Shown: positions 12,348 to 23,480, counted from the first letter of the stretch. The stretch: DNA of 64,000 nucleotides from Ilex aquifolium (GCA_951799425.1 OX637409.1:18029960-18093959), one strand, 5' to 3'. Program-made: numbers and translations. Notes: generated from the letters alone by a model not told the origin.

Positions 12348-13659
12348 TGTTGGAAAATTGGATCCAAATAAAGTGAACGGAAGGGTGAGGCGCGGACTAA
12401 GTCGCTCTCTTAAGACGATTCGCGCCCCTTTATGAAAGAATCACAGTGCAGAAGGTAGAAACGCGTCGTCCCCATGATACAACAGCCCAACCTATTGACT
12501 GTTACTTCACTCAGATCTGCACAATCGAATGAAGCTGAGGGCCAGTGGGCCCAAAGCAGACAATATTATGTCATGTGGAGGGTGGGGTGTTACAAGTTGG
12601 TATCAGAGCCGACTCTCGCCTGGATTGAGTATGGGCCCCTGACGTGCTCGCATGTAGTGGGTGGGCAGGTAGCTGGCGAGCTGCTGCACGGGGACGTGCA
12701 GCCCTAAGGAGGTGGATTATGAGATCCTGGTGTCCCACATCGGTTAGGGAGGGGAAAGTTGTTGGGCTTATAAGTAAGCCCCTCGCCTTACATGGCATAA
12801 GGCCTTTTCCCAAGGGTACTGGGAGGAACAAAATCGTGAGGGCCAGTGGGCTCAAAACGGACAATATTATGTCATGTGGAGGGTGGGGTGTTACAAGTTG
12901 GTATCAGAGCCGACTCTCGCCTGGATCGAGTGTGGGCCCCTGACGTGCTCGCGTGTAGTGGGCGGGCAGGTAGCTGGCGAGCTGCTGCTCGGGGACGTGC
13001 AGCCCTTAGGGGGTGGATTGTGAGATCCTGGTGTTCCACATCGGTTAGGGAGGGGAAAGTTGTTGGGCTTATAAGTAAGCCCCTCGCCTTACATGGCATA
13101 AGGCATTTTTCCCAGGGGTACTGGGAGGAACAAAACCGTGAGGGCCAGTGGGCCCAAAGCGGACAATATTATGTCATGTGGAGGGTGGGATGTTACAAGT
13201 TGGTATCAGAGCCGACTCTCGCCTGGATCGAGTGTGGGCCCCTGACGTGCTCGCGTGTAGTGGGCGAGCTGCTGCACGGGAACATGCAGCCCTAAGGGGG
13301 TGGATTGTGAGATCCTGGTGTCCCATATCGGTTAGGGAGGGGAAAGTTGTTGGGCTTATAAGTAAACCTCTCGCCTTACATGGCACAAGGCATTTTCCCA
13401 GGGGTACTGGGAGGAACAAAACTGTGAGGGCCAGTGGGCCCAAAGCGGACAATATTATGTCATGTGGAGGGTGGGGTGTTACAAGTATCTCCTCCGCTAG
13501 CCCCACCCCTGCGCACTTGAGAGTCCCAAGACCTCTATTTGATTCAAAAGCTAGATAACACTAGTCTATATATATACTCAAATATCTTTGGTTATGTAAT
13601 CGATGTGGGATTGAGTTCCCACACATAAAAAACACTCTTTTAGTTAAAATATTCTAACA
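12348..13659 (-). repeat. 5' LTR of the copia element, disrupted and rearranged
   Basis: Bases 12348-12534 match 7124-7310 and 13552-13659 match 7610-7717. The middle (7311-7565 in the other LTR) is replaced by a TRIM-like array (12535-13483). A stretch at about 13487-13537 is the reverse complement of 7567-7617, so an inversion occurred. No tRNA primer-binding site is evident in the 21 bases between this LTR and gag. Confidence 0.88.
12535..13483 (+). mobile_element. Tandem TRIM-like retroelement array (four LTRs, three internal domains)
   Basis: LTR copies: a 3' part at 12535-12594, then full copies at 12718-12895, 13019-13197 and 13306-13483 (178-179 bp, starting TGTGAGATCC and ending TGTTACA). 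After each of the first three follows a short internal domain starting with TTGGTATCAGAGCC, which fits an initiator-methionine tRNA primer site, and ending in a purine-rich tract (AGGGGGTGGAT) just before the next LTR. The internal domains are 123, 123 and 108 bp; the last lacks a short segment. The layout is that of a TRIM or Cassandra-like element multiplied by LTR-LTR recombination. Overlapping open frames on both strands here are by-products of GC-rich repeats. The left end is truncated inside an LTR. Confidence 0.85.
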
Positions 13660-13664
13660 CACTT

Positions 13665-14280
13665 TAATCACCTCTGATGGTCATCATCTCCTCTGCCTTC
13701 ATTGCGAGGCTGTTTTGTGCGAGTTTGGCTCTGGCATCAACAGCTCCATCTTCGTCATCTCTGAGTGACCACAAAGACTTGGTTCTGGTTCCAATAGATC
13801 TTTTCTGGCACCATCTTCTTGGTCTTGAATAGTATATCTTCAGCCACTTGAGATTCTTGACTTCCATGCATAACTGACTTGGCACTTCTTCATTTGGCTT
13901 CCGCACTACTAAGAATTTCATCAACACCATTTGTGTGATTTGGAATCAGCTCAACTGGTTCAGCTTCATGGCCATTTGGAAATGGTTCGGAAGGTTGATT
14001 TTCTCAAAAAGAAGAGAGGGGGTGAAGGGTAGGTTTTCTCAGGGACCTATCGATACACTCACTACTTCTTGTCTATGACCGTGTATGCAACAGAGAAAGA
14101 TATACATAGCAGAAGAAACCTTGAAAAACGGTTAGCTGGATAATGTCCACCATTGAGCAGGTATACGACCCAACTTTCTCTGGTTGTTCTGGAGTCAACA
14201 CTAGCTTTTGACGTTTGAAATTATGCAAAAACCTTGCGAAAAGAACACCAAGCAAAACTCAGACTTTGCACTCCACGGTT
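13665..14280 (-). pseudogene. MBD-alpha fragment, unit 1
   Basis: Homologous to 35105-35745. The minus strand reads, in shifting frames, motifs shared with the other MBD paralogues here: a KTKKMVPEK stretch, and LLMPEPNS followed by HKTASQ (the delta copy has LLMPEPNS followed by AQAALPGR). Several stops and frameshifts prevent a continuous protein, and no MBD core or AT-hook remains. The copia element is inserted at its 3' edge (low-coordinate side). It is a family member by these motifs only, so it could instead be a separate gene sharing that linker. Confidence 0.45.
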
Positions 14281-14669
14281 CAAAAATTTAATAAATTGCA
14301 GAGACAACTCAAAATGCCAGAGAACTACAAGTAGAACTTCTATACTATTATTTACTTACAAAGAGGTTTTCCTACATAAAAAAGTGCTTTTTTTTTACCA
14401 TGGGTAAAATTGTACACTTATTCTATATGCCAATACAGATGAGCACTACACTGGAGTTTAGCAATGACAATGCAAATTGCAAAGCAACTCTGCTAATATT
14501 TACAGCTTTATGTTAGTCCATTTGGATAAACAGGTGACTTGTGCCATACATCTGGTCGAACAAGCACTAATGACTGAAACTGGAATTGATTTGAAGAACA
14601 AATCTTTTATCAGTTAAAAGCACAAATCATGAAGAGAATCCTAATATTGTTTCCAACACACTAAATATA
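14281..14669. other. Duplicated flank without recognisable gene (unit 1)
   Basis: Matches 35746-36140 closely. I see nothing coding. The match stops at about 14670, where the unit-1-specific insert begins. Confidence 0.5.
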
Positions 14670-14872
14670 ATTACCCATAAAAAAAATTATTTTATTTTGG
14701 TGCATTGGCTACCTAGGAGTAATTATATATAAATAAGGATAAAAATAATTAAAAGAAGAATAATGTGTCTCTAATAAAAGTCTTGTCTTAGAGAGACCTA
14801 AGTGTATGGATTTATTAATTAATTTATGGATTTTGTATTTTATTCAATCACTTGGTGTTAGGTTTATCATAA

Positions 14873-14913
<41 letters not shown>

Positions 14914-16668
14914 GGATTTTGTATTTTATTCAATCACTTGGTGTTAGGTTTATCATAAGTATATATATATGTTCATGGTGAAGAATATTAATAAATAGAT
15001 AAATGAGTTTCATTATAGATGTTAATTTTGAAGTAGTTTGCCAAAATTAGGTTGGCAGAATTTGATCAATATGTTACGGAGAAAAAATAACAAAAAAAAA
15101 AGGGCAGAAGGAAGTTCCAGGTTCGGCCGTAGGAAGATGGGAAAAGTAAAAAATTATAGAAATACTCCGTTAGTTATAAGAGATGTCATTATGACTCCTT
15201 ATATTTTTATAAATTCAATTGTGATCACTTTTTCACTTGGTAATTTGCAAAGATGACCCTAATAGTTTTGAAACAAGATTTTATCATTTCCAAACAGCCC
15301 TCGATCCTTGGAAAGTATTCAAAATTATAAAATGACCCCAAAAAATTTTGATTTTGTTCCTAAAATTATGGTTTATTCATAATAACTCAAAGTAAAGTTA
15401 TATTATCAAAAATTAGTCTCTAGAACCTTAAATACTGTTCTGGAAAATTTATGGTAGCCCCGAAAACAAAAAATTCGTTTTTTCAAGAAAATTACACTTT
15501 GACCCAGAACTGTAGAAACTTTTTTTCTGAACAGCCCAGACTACTTCTATACCTTATTACCTCATATTATAAAGGATATTTATGTGTAAAGGATTAAGTA
15601 TATATCAATGGGTAGGAAGTATAAAAATCAAATATAGAAGCGCGAAACGATGAAATTAGGAATAGGGATTGATCGTTATATGTTATTTTGAATTAGGTGG
15701 TGATTGCATTGAGGTTGGGAAATAGGACTTTGAATTGGATTTTGGGAATTAAGGTGAGTAGTTTACTACTTCTTTTGGGAGGATTTTCTATATTAAATGT
15801 GTAGGTGCGTGCGTGTGGATTTTTCATATATATGATATATGTATTGATGTTTGAGGTTGCAATTAAATATTTTACAATTGTGAACTGTTATACATGTGAA
15901 TTTTGGAAAACTTGTGGGATGATTTTATATCATTGTTTTGGTGATGAAAGGGAAATTTTGTGTGCGTTGAGACTAAAACTACAATTTTTATGTGTGTGAA
16001 AATCATGTTTATGAGACGGGGACTGGGTTACCGGGTCTAAATGGTAACGAGATTGTATACCGGTGTGATCGGTATAGGGATGTGCACATAGGGGCCAGTC
16101 ATCAAGCTAGTGATGACAAGAGACTGAGTCAGTTACCAGGCTAGTGGTAACAAACATGATTTGATAAATGTATTTGGAACTGAATGTGTGTGTGAGTGTT
16201 TTGGGTTATAAATATATTTTCATTTATAAAGTTATTTGTGAAAATGAGTTGTGTTTTGGGTTATAAATGTCTTTTCATTTATAAAGTTATTTATGATCAT
16301 GAAATCATTTTGTTTAAATGATTATGTGGGAAATGTTGGGGTACAATTTGTTGTACTTATGTGTGTATCAAAGTTTATTTTCGTATATAAACTGTGGGAT
16401 TTATTTTCACACCTCATTAGAGGTGGTTGCTATTCACGGGCCATTGTGCTCATACAAATATTTAACATTTTTCAGGTGAGGATCAGAATGAGGAGTAAGT
16501 CCACAGATAGACAAGGGATTAGAGGAATTAAATATTTATTTTATTGTAGGTCTTCAGTAATAAATGTCTTTTATAGTTTTGAGACAAATGTTTAATTGTT
16601 TTAGGAACAATATTGCTTATGTTTAGAATAGTGAATCTTACGGTTTAATGGTTGTTTTACATGGATTT
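14670..16668. other. Unit-1-specific 2-kb insert, possibly an LTR fragment
   Basis: Unit 2 has only about 65 bp in the same place (about 36140-36180). No intact gene, long terminal repeat pair or inverted ends were found. At about 16020-16150 there is a repetitive block with gaccgg/accggtgtgatcggtat-type words and two copies of ctagtg(a/g)t(g/a)acaa. A good splice-acceptor-like tttttcag at about 16470 follows a long T/G-rich tract. These resemble untranslated parts of plant LTR elements, but the identification is tentative. The short plus-strand frames inside are unsupported. Confidence 0.35.
14821..14970. repeat. Duplicated 60-bp block separated by a (TA)n tract
   Basis: The block beginning aatttatggattttgtattt occurs at 14821-14880 and again at 14907-14970, separated by a TA microsatellite of about 30 bp. 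It looks like replication slippage at the TA tract. Confidence 0.85.
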
Positions 16669-16944
16669 AGTAATGATGGGTTTCATGAGAATTCATTTGA
16701 AGGCAATTCAAGAAAATAAATTCAAATAAGTTATGCTTTCTTGTTAGTTAATCCTGTGACTATCTTTTCCAACTTGGTAATGTTTATCTTGGCTGCCGAT
16801 AAAAGAAAATGTTTATCTTGGCCTCACAAAGAAAAATTCCTGGGGTGTGTGTGCACGTACATAGGCATGAAGCAAGGTGGTCGATTATCATATCTAATAA
16901 GATCTTTGGCTGCTACATCAGGAGTACTATACTTGACCTAGCTT

Positions 16945-18189
16945 CAGGGCCGACCCTAGACTTAGGCCACTAAGGTGGCTGCCTAGGCCCTCATTTTGCA
17001 GATTTTTGTGGCCCCAAAAGTCAATTCAACCCAATGCTCAAATGTCTAAGTTAGACGAGTTGAATGAACCCATTATTGTGATGTGGCCCAAAGACCTAGA
17101 CTAAAAAGTCTATCACATAAACAATTGTTGTGACACCTAATAGTTTTATAGTTTATATTGAGTGGGCCTCCATTGTTTGTCTTAAAGGTATTTGGTATAC
17201 AACGAAATCCAAATGCTATGCGTCCAAAACACGTTAATGTTACAAACCCCCCCCCCCCCCCCCCCCCCCCCGGGCGGGCGCGGTGCTCTCTCTCTCATAT
17301 CTTATCCTAGCATTGAACAAAAAGTTCCTAAGTATAGGCCCTAAGATTTGTAACTCTCAACTCTTGTCAAATCAACGCTGCAAATCTTTGTAGTCCTTAA
17401 TGTCAAACAAGAAATTCATTAAGATTTTTCTACATTTGAGGGTGCTATCAATCAAGAATGTGAATTTATTCATTTTTTACTTTAGAAATTTATTGTTGAT
17501 TTACAGCTTAAATTGCCGCTTTTGATGTTGTAATAAACTAAGTTGTTTGTTCTAACATTGTTAGGTTGTGTTGTTTCCTAAACTTAAAATTTCAATTTAA
17601 TATGAGGAAGCTTGTTATTATAAATTTTTATTATTTTATTTTTGAATTTATTTAGTTCATAAATATGTCTATTTGAAATATGAATCTGGCCATGAAAAAA
17701 AACATTAAAAAATAGACAAGTTAATGACATATAAAAGATTAGATTCTGACAAACAAAAAATAACAATTCAATTGAAAGCACTGACTAATTACATATAGTA
17801 TTGTTGGCAATATTTATAATTGCTTTTTTCTTTTGAAGATGTTTATTAAAACTTGAAGATATTTGAAATGTGAGACTAACCATGAAAAACATTAAAAAAA
17901 AATAGACAAGTGAGTGACATATAAAAGATTAGATTCTGACAAAAAAAATGACAATTCAATTGAAAGCACTAACTAATTACATATAGTATTGTTGGCAATA
18001 TTGATAACTGTTTTTTTTCTTTTGAAGATGTTTGTTAAAACTTGGATATAGAAATTTAACTAATAATTTTGCATCTAAAAAAAGTAAAAAAAAAAAATCT
18101 GAATACATAGATTTAATTTTTTATTAAATACTTATAGGGCCTCAATAAAAAAATTTGCCTAGCGCCCCGATTGTGTCGAGGCGCCCCTG
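16945..18189. mobile_element. Non-autonomous hAT-like DNA transposon, unit 1 copy
   Basis: Termini CAGGGCCGACCC on the left and GGCGCCCCTG on the right, flanked by the perfect 8-bp duplication CCTAGCTT (16937-16944 and 18190-18197). There is no transposase. It contains a 25-C homopolymer (17247-17271) followed by a CT repeat, and an internal diverged direct repeat of roughly 160 bp (about 17690-17830 and 17880-18010). The same insertion, with the same target duplication, is at 36478-37513, so it preceded the segmental duplication. Confidence 0.88.
17247..17271. repeat. Poly-C homopolymer
   Basis: Twenty-five consecutive C on the plus strand, followed by gggcgggcgcggtg and a CT repeat. The counterpart near 36765-36781 is interrupted, so this run grew after duplication. 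Confidence 0.95.
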
Positions 18190-18197
18190 CCTAGCTT

Positions 18198-19845
18198 AGC
18201 TCTTAATGAGAGAAGAACCCTGGCTGCATAAAAAATAGAGTTAAGTTATCAGAATTTCATACCATAACCAATACATACAGGGCTGCTGATAGTATATGGA
18301 GTAATTGAATTAGCAGGCAAACCTCTCACATACCTCGTTTCTTCATGGCTTCGAAGACATGTACTTGTTGACCTCTACTCTTGAGCGACACATATATCAA
18401 TTGCTCATTTTGATATAGTACTGCATAACAAGTTGTATAAAAAGGTGAATTCTCACCTTTGTACTCAAGATTTTATTTCTACATTAATTTCAAGAAAAAC
18501 AGTAAATCAATCCAAAAAAATAAAAATTAATCACACTAGTAACCATATCTTCTATTACCATCGATCAGAATGCAGACATAGTAGTGTTTGTATGTCTAAT
18601 TCTCCAAAACGCATATGCTCAGCTCGAAATCTATAGTATTTGCAATGCAAAACCAAATGAATGAACGATAGGAATTGGTAGACCAAAGGGTCCACCACAC
18701 ATTAAGGATTTGGTATCACTATCACCAAATATTACTTGATAATATTAGACATCGTCACCTCCTCCTAATTGCTATAAGTGAAGTTCCAATCATTAGGGCA
18801 ACGGTATCGTCTTCAATAAAATTGGTATTTGTACTCGATACCTATACACATATGGAACCTAATTTAAAGCACAAAGAATACTATTCATCTTAAAGCTAAA
18901 TCTTGCATCCTTCCATCTGTGGAATCGTCTTGACATAACTAAACAAAGTCTTTTTTGCATTTGTTCCTAGATGTCAACGTGTCCCATTTATATCCAATAT
19001 AGAAGGTAACGAAACGAAAAATTCTTAGATCAAATCTTGATCTTAAAAGACAAAAGCGCATGATTAATTGAATCTACTAACATGCCCAAGCAACATTGTT
19101 GCTCGAGGCACAGTCTTATAGTTAGTGAAGTTCTTGTATAAAATCTCCTATCAAGCTAGAACAACGAATCAACATTTGCATAACTCATAATCAAAAACAA
19201 GCTACTAAGAAAAACTTCGACAAAGTAACACATGCTTTGCCTCAGGGATCAACATGTTATCTAGTTGAAAATTATCATCCATTGAAGGATGAAGAAACTT
19301 CATTCGGAAAGTCCATTTCATTTTGTGGAAGGAAGTCTTCCACGATGGATTTGTCTTCCATGAGGGATTTATTTCTAGACATAACTCCTCAGATACGATA
19401 CTTTGTAGCTTTTAAATTTTTTCTTATTGCTATTGATCATGATATATAAAGCTTACTTTATAGGTTATGTGAACAACATCGATTTTCGGTATGTTCCGGG
19501 AGAAATGAGAAAGCCAGACTCCCCCCACCCCCAAAAAGAAAAAAAGTAAGAAAGATCATATGAATACTAAACTCATAATACCTCCATCACGTACATAGGA
19601 TATAATTTCACCATTTGACTTTTTGGGTTGAAAAGAAGTCAATTCCTTCTTTTTTTGTCTCTTTCTTCATGCTTTCTTTATATCTGATTGTGTGAACCAC
19701 AAAATTAAAATTCTACAATCTTTTTTTCTACCATATAAATAAACAACATAGATCATATCACCAACATCTAGTCAAGTCAAGTGGCTGTGGATTAACTTCT
19801 GTTTCAAGCTAAAGTTTAATTGATCCTGATACGTGGTCTACTCTC
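18198..19845. other. Duplicated region without recognisable gene (unit 1)
   Basis: Matches 37522-39256. Several short frames exist on both strands but their reading frames are not conserved between copies in a way that suggests a protein. I see no RNA gene or mobile element ends here. Confidence 0.5.
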
Positions 19846-19858
19846 ATAAAGTTGATGA

Positions 19859-20610
19859 TATTCTGAGGATAGGAGGTATTGGATTGGTCATTCTTCAGGG
19901 CTATTTTCTTGTGAGTCATTTTTTGAGTTTCTTATAGATGATTCTTTGTTTCCTTTATTCTATCCATAATTGAGAATTTGGAAGGGGACGATGCCTTTAA
20001 AAGTGCAAGTTTGTGCATGGATAATTTCTTATGATAAGATTAGTATTAATGAGGTTCTTCAAAAGAGGAGACATAATTTTTGTCTTCAACCGCAATGGTG
20101 TGTAATGTGTAGAGGTGATAATGAGAGTGTGGATCATTTATTTTTTCATTGTCCTAGGGCACGAGCATTATGGAATAAGCTTCTTGACCTTACAGGAGTT
20201 GCTTGGGTTGCTCTAAGGAATATGAATTCTATATTTTGTTTGGATGACGTAAGGTGTGGGGGAAATACAAAATGGATTTGGCACAATGCTTTCTTTGCTA
20301 CATTATGGGCAGTTTGGAAGGAACGGAATATGAGAATTTTTGAAGATACATGTGAAGATTTTGAGGATCTTTCAGAAAGACTATTTTTGGCCTCTTATTG
20401 GACTTCATTGTCCAAGGAGTTTCAAGATATTCCTCTTTTTTTTATTAAAACAAGCTGGAAAGCATCTTGTGGCTTGTAGTTTTGATTGCACTTTTTCCTT
20501 TTTTAAGGTTCTCATGGGCCAATCTTGTGTTGGACCTCTTGTCCATACTTGATGTGGTTTTTTTGTAATGTTTCCCTGTATTATTAATAAAGTGTTGTTT
20601 CCCATCAAAA
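19859..20610 (+). mobile_element. 5'-truncated LINE: ORF2 C-terminus with zinc-binding (zf-RVT) domain
   Basis: The plus strand encodes the C-terminal end of plant L1-type ORF2: RIWKG and PLKVQV, then QWCVMCRG with SVDHLFFHC (the Cys/His zinc-binding motif), ALWNKL, and WAVWKERNMRIFED. An in-frame TAA (about 19969) breaks the upstream portion. The insertion is bounded by a 13-bp duplication, ATAAAGTTGATGA (19846-19858) and ATAAAGTTTATGA (20611-20623), with one mismatch. The tail is short (CATCAAAA). The MBD-beta pair copy at about 21610-21640 shows the empty site. The same insertion is in unit 2, truncated. Confidence 0.88.
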
Positions 20611-20634
20611 ATAAAGTTTATGAAAAAAAACAAT

Positions 20635-21366
20635 CTAGGTTTTCCATTCATAGGAATCTACTGATCTTAAATTTTCCTGGATCCAAAGCCCCACAGAAAT
20701 CACAGAATTAAATCAGAAAGAAAACATAGGTATTTGTTAAAGTATTACTTAACAAAAAGAAATAAAACAAGGAAAAGTAAACCTCAACCACTACATGCAG
20801 AAGATAAGAACAGTCTAAAGACCCAGAAAAACAAGCAAATCTATTAATTTGATATTGAAATTTCAATATCAGACTAAAGACTGTTGAATTTACCTTGTCA
20901 ATGTGACTGTGACCAGCACTTTTGCCACCTTGATGAATTATACAGTCCATCACGCATCCTTCTGCTAATTCATATGTTTTGCTGGGACCATCTTCTGTGT
21001 CTTGTTCTTGGTTGCTTTCAATTTTGGGTGTACCCTTTGGTGGTTGGCCACATCGCTTTCTAGGGTTGAATTGTTGATCTGGAGCTTCTGGTTCTACATG
21101 CACTCGATCTTCTTAATCTGACGCTAGCCCCAGAGCTTTATCTGTGAGGCTATGGAGACTTTGCGATGCTACTTCTAATGGGTTTGAGTCCTCAAGCATC
21201 AGAAGAATCTCAAAAGCATTGAAATCCTCATTTGAAATTGGATCCGAAGGCTGAGCTTGATAATCTTCTGGGCCAGGCTCCATGGTTTTCGGTATAAGGT
21301 TTATTTCGGGCGGCTGCAGACTTTCTCCAGCGCCATACACATGGTTGGAAAACTCTGGCTCAACAA
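20635..21366 (-). pseudogene. MBD-beta copy 1 of unit 1 (AT-hook plus start of methyl-CpG-binding domain)
   Basis: Two minus-strand exons: 20894-21366 (acceptor ctctag, donor AAG then GTAAATTC) and 20635-20676. The first reads VEPEFSNH, an acidic stretch with EILLMLEDSNPLE, a degenerate AT-hook (CGQPPKGTPK where relatives have RGRPPKG), then the start of an MBD ending GGKSAGH-SHIDK at the splice site. MBD proteins bind methylated CpG, and AT-hooks bind AT-rich minor groove. The spacing W-x4-R-x-R-x2-G-x3-G-x-V-D-K in the paralogues is that of plant MBD5/6-type domains. The last exon reads LRSVDSYEWKT and a stop. An in-frame TAA at 21113-21115 (CAA in unit 2) inactivates it. The Trp of the MBD is Cys and the two Arg of the R-x-R are altered. 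It lies downstream of copy 2 as a tandem duplicate. Confidence 0.72.
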
Positions 21367-21641
21367 CTAGAGTTTATGAGAGGTCATTTTGAAGGCAATT
21401 TTAGAAAATGACTTCAATTAGTGGTATTATGTTGTATGATGTGTCGTCAAACTAAAGTTTTTAATTTGACAATTTAGAGAAACTATTTCCTGTTTTTGAC
21501 TTGCATAATACTAACAAATTAATTTACTAAATAATTATTAGTTCTTCAATATTCACTAAAATTTAACTTCTATTTCAAGCTAAAATTTAATTGATCCTGA
21601 ACTGTGGTCTACTCATAAAGTTGATGAAGAAAAAAAAACAT

Positions 21642-22274
21642 CTAGGTTTTCCATTCATAGGAATCTACTGATCTTAAATTTCCCTGAATCCAAAGCCTCA
21701 TAGAAATCAGAAAACTAAATCAGAAAGACAACAAAGGTATTTGTTAAAGTATTACTTCACAAAATGAAATAAAACAAGGAAAAGTAAACCTCAACCACTG
21801 CATGCAAAAGATAAGAACAATCTAAAGACCCAAAAAAACTAAATCTAGTAATTTGAGATTGAAATTTCAGGATCAAACTAAAGATGATCGAATTTACCTT
21901 GTCAACGTGACCAACACTCTCACCACCTCGACGGGTTCTACACTCCATCAACCATCCTTCTGGTAAATCATTTTGTGTGCTAGGACCATCTTCTCTGTCC
22001 TGTTCTTGATTGCTTTCAGGTTTGGGTGTAACCTTTGGTGGTCGGCCACGTCACTTTCTAGGGTTCGGAGCTTCTGGTTCTGCCTGCAGTCCATCTTCTA
22101 GCCTCGGAGCTTCATCTGCTTCTAAGGGGCTTGAGTCTTCTAGCATCAGAAGAATCTCAGCAGCATTGTAATCCGCATTTGAAATTGGATACAAAGGCTG
22201 AGCTTGATGATCTTCTGGGCCAGACTCCATTTCTCCAGCGCCATGCACATGGTTGGGAAGCTCTGGCTCAACAA
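21642..22274 (-). pseudogene. MBD-beta copy 2 of unit 1 (AT-hook plus start of methyl-CpG-binding domain)
   Basis: Exons 21898-22274 and 21642-21683. The first encodes VEPELPNHVHGAGE, the repeat AAEILLMLEDSSPLEA, the AT-hook RGRPPKVTPK, and LPEGWLMECRTRRGGESVGH-VDK ending exactly at the donor GTAAATTC. It therefore keeps the conserved Trp, both Arg and the V-D-K of plant MBDs. The second exon is GNLRSVDSYEWKT and stop; it supplies only an RS-like remnant of the second half of the domain. A TGA at 22051-22053 replaces the Arg codon just before the AT-hook. The upstream leader exons (22955-23002, 23289 to about 23475) and the promoter array lie in the right place and on the same strand, so this copy is next to the promoter. 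Confidence 0.75.
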
Positions 22275-22954
22275 CTAGAGTTTATGAGAGGTCATTTTGA
22301 AGGCAATTCTAGAAAATAACTTCAATTAGTGGTATTATATTGTATGATGTGTCATCAAACTAGAGTTTTTAATTAGACAATTTAGAGAAACTATTTCTTG
22401 TTCTTGACTTGCATAATACCAACAAATTAATTTACTAAATAATTATTAGTTGTTCAATATTCACTACTTATACACATATATTTTTATATATATGTGTGCG
22501 TGTGTAAATGTGCATTTTAGTACATTTCATCAGTCATTATTCGTAAATTAATTGCAATGGCCATGGTAGCACAATTTCTTCAATGGCCAACTAAGCTTTG
22601 TTTTTCACAGTTTTGCAATTTTTTTGGGTTACCCACTTAACTCTGTTGCGTCTTTTCTTAAGTACAAAACTTTCATTTGTACAAAACTGAGGGAAGATTG
22701 TGCAAGACTATAAGGCTGTATTACTGAGGTATCTTTCTAGATTAGAATAAACTTCCGATTTGAAGAACAATGCTGGTACCTCATTAAAAAAAAATTACTG
22801 GTATTAGGGCTATAACTAAATGACTACAAAAAAGTGGAACCTGACAATTAAATTCATTGCATGTAGAAGATTAGGCACTGCAGAAACCTAGAAAAATTAC
22901 TATGTCCAGTGATTTGAGATTGTAATTTCATGAAATGGCTAAAGATAGAATTAC
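22275..22954 (-). other. MBD-beta intron, unit 1
   Basis: A non-coding stretch shared with 40230-40913 and about 54721-55352. It separates the 48-base exon from the AT-hook exon and contains the gene-family intron words also found at 1185-1380. Confidence 0.5.
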
Positions 22955-23475
22955 CCGGCTGACATGACCAGCAGCTCTTCCGCTTTGAGGAGATCCACTG
23001 CCCTACACATCGAAGAAGTAAAAAACCCATGTTTAAATAGTAGTGGTAATCTTTTGCTAGCTTTCTGTACAGAATTAATGCAAAATAAAATAATTACTAG
23101 GAAGAATTAAGTAATTATTGAGAATTTTCGAAAAATCCCTATCAAAATGAAAACAAATGTGAGAGAAATTTGTAAACCCACAGCAAAAACTACATAATTG
23201 GAAATCTCAATTCACTGCACGCATGGACAGACATCAAAGATTCAAAACAAGATCCACTAATTCACATTTCATAGCCTTTATATCTAACCTTGCAAGATGG
23301 GTCCCCATCTTAGAATGAAATGCTATGAACAACGACCTCGCCCTCCACCTCCTGAAAATTCCCATCAATTGTGAACATGCTATGACCAGGAGACTATAAG
23401 TTGAATAGGGGACAAAACGAAAGAGAAAATAAAAGGCAGAGGACAACTGGATTCTCCACATTTTCCTTTTACCAA
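22955..23475 (-). pseudogene. MBD-beta 5' exons, unit 1
   Basis: A leader exon, about 23475 to 23289, ends AAGATGGGGACCCATCTTGCAAG before GTTAGA. A 48-base exon, 23002 to 22955, is framed by gtgtag and GTAATTC. In one frame the small exon reads GSPQSGRAAGHVSR, matching the end of the MBD half-domain (GGKSAGHVDK) in the later exons, so the family may have carried two MBD half-domains. The coding frame is uncertain: the ATG in the leader joins a different frame. Equivalent exons are at 40914-40961 and 41248-41430 (unit 2, with a TGA) and at 55353-55399 and 55686-55860 (unit 3, one base shorter, so shifted). Confidence 0.45.
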
Positions 23476-23480
23476 GTTTT

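Larger units (their letters stand above)
7124..13659 (-). mobile_element. Complete but defective Ty1/copia LTR retrotransposon with target-site duplication
   Basis: LTRs at 7124-7717 and 12348-13659 bound the element and end in TG...CA. They are flanked by the 5-bp duplication CACTT (7119-7123 and 13660-13664). The pre-insertion site is preserved in unit 2 at about 35095-35110 (ggatacacttt followed by atcacc), so the insertion is later than the duplication. The internal order on the minus strand is gag, protease, integrase, reverse transcriptase, RNase H, which is the copia order. In the first ~187 aligned bases the two LTRs differ at about a dozen positions, nearly all transitions, so the insertion is not recent. 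All enzymes are broken (see the gag-pol entry). Confidence 0.95.

Noticed and set aside
12595..12610. Possible tRNA gene at TTGGTATCAGAGCC
   Set aside because: It is the short primer-binding site after each TRIM LTR; there is no cloverleaf.
12718..13483. 5S rRNA-like sequence in the TRIM LTR (Cassandra)
   Set aside because: Only a weak resemblance (gtactgggagg) is visible; not enough to call an RNA gene.
12474..13558. Several overlapping open frames of 75-149 codons on both strands
   Set aside because: They coincide with the GC-rich TRIM LTR and internal repeats, recur once per repeat, and match no protein family.
23234..23461. 75-codon minus frame (MWRIQLSSAF), also at 41193 and 55631
   Set aside because: It runs through the MBD-beta leader and past its splice donor into the intron. 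Conservation is explained by segmental duplication.
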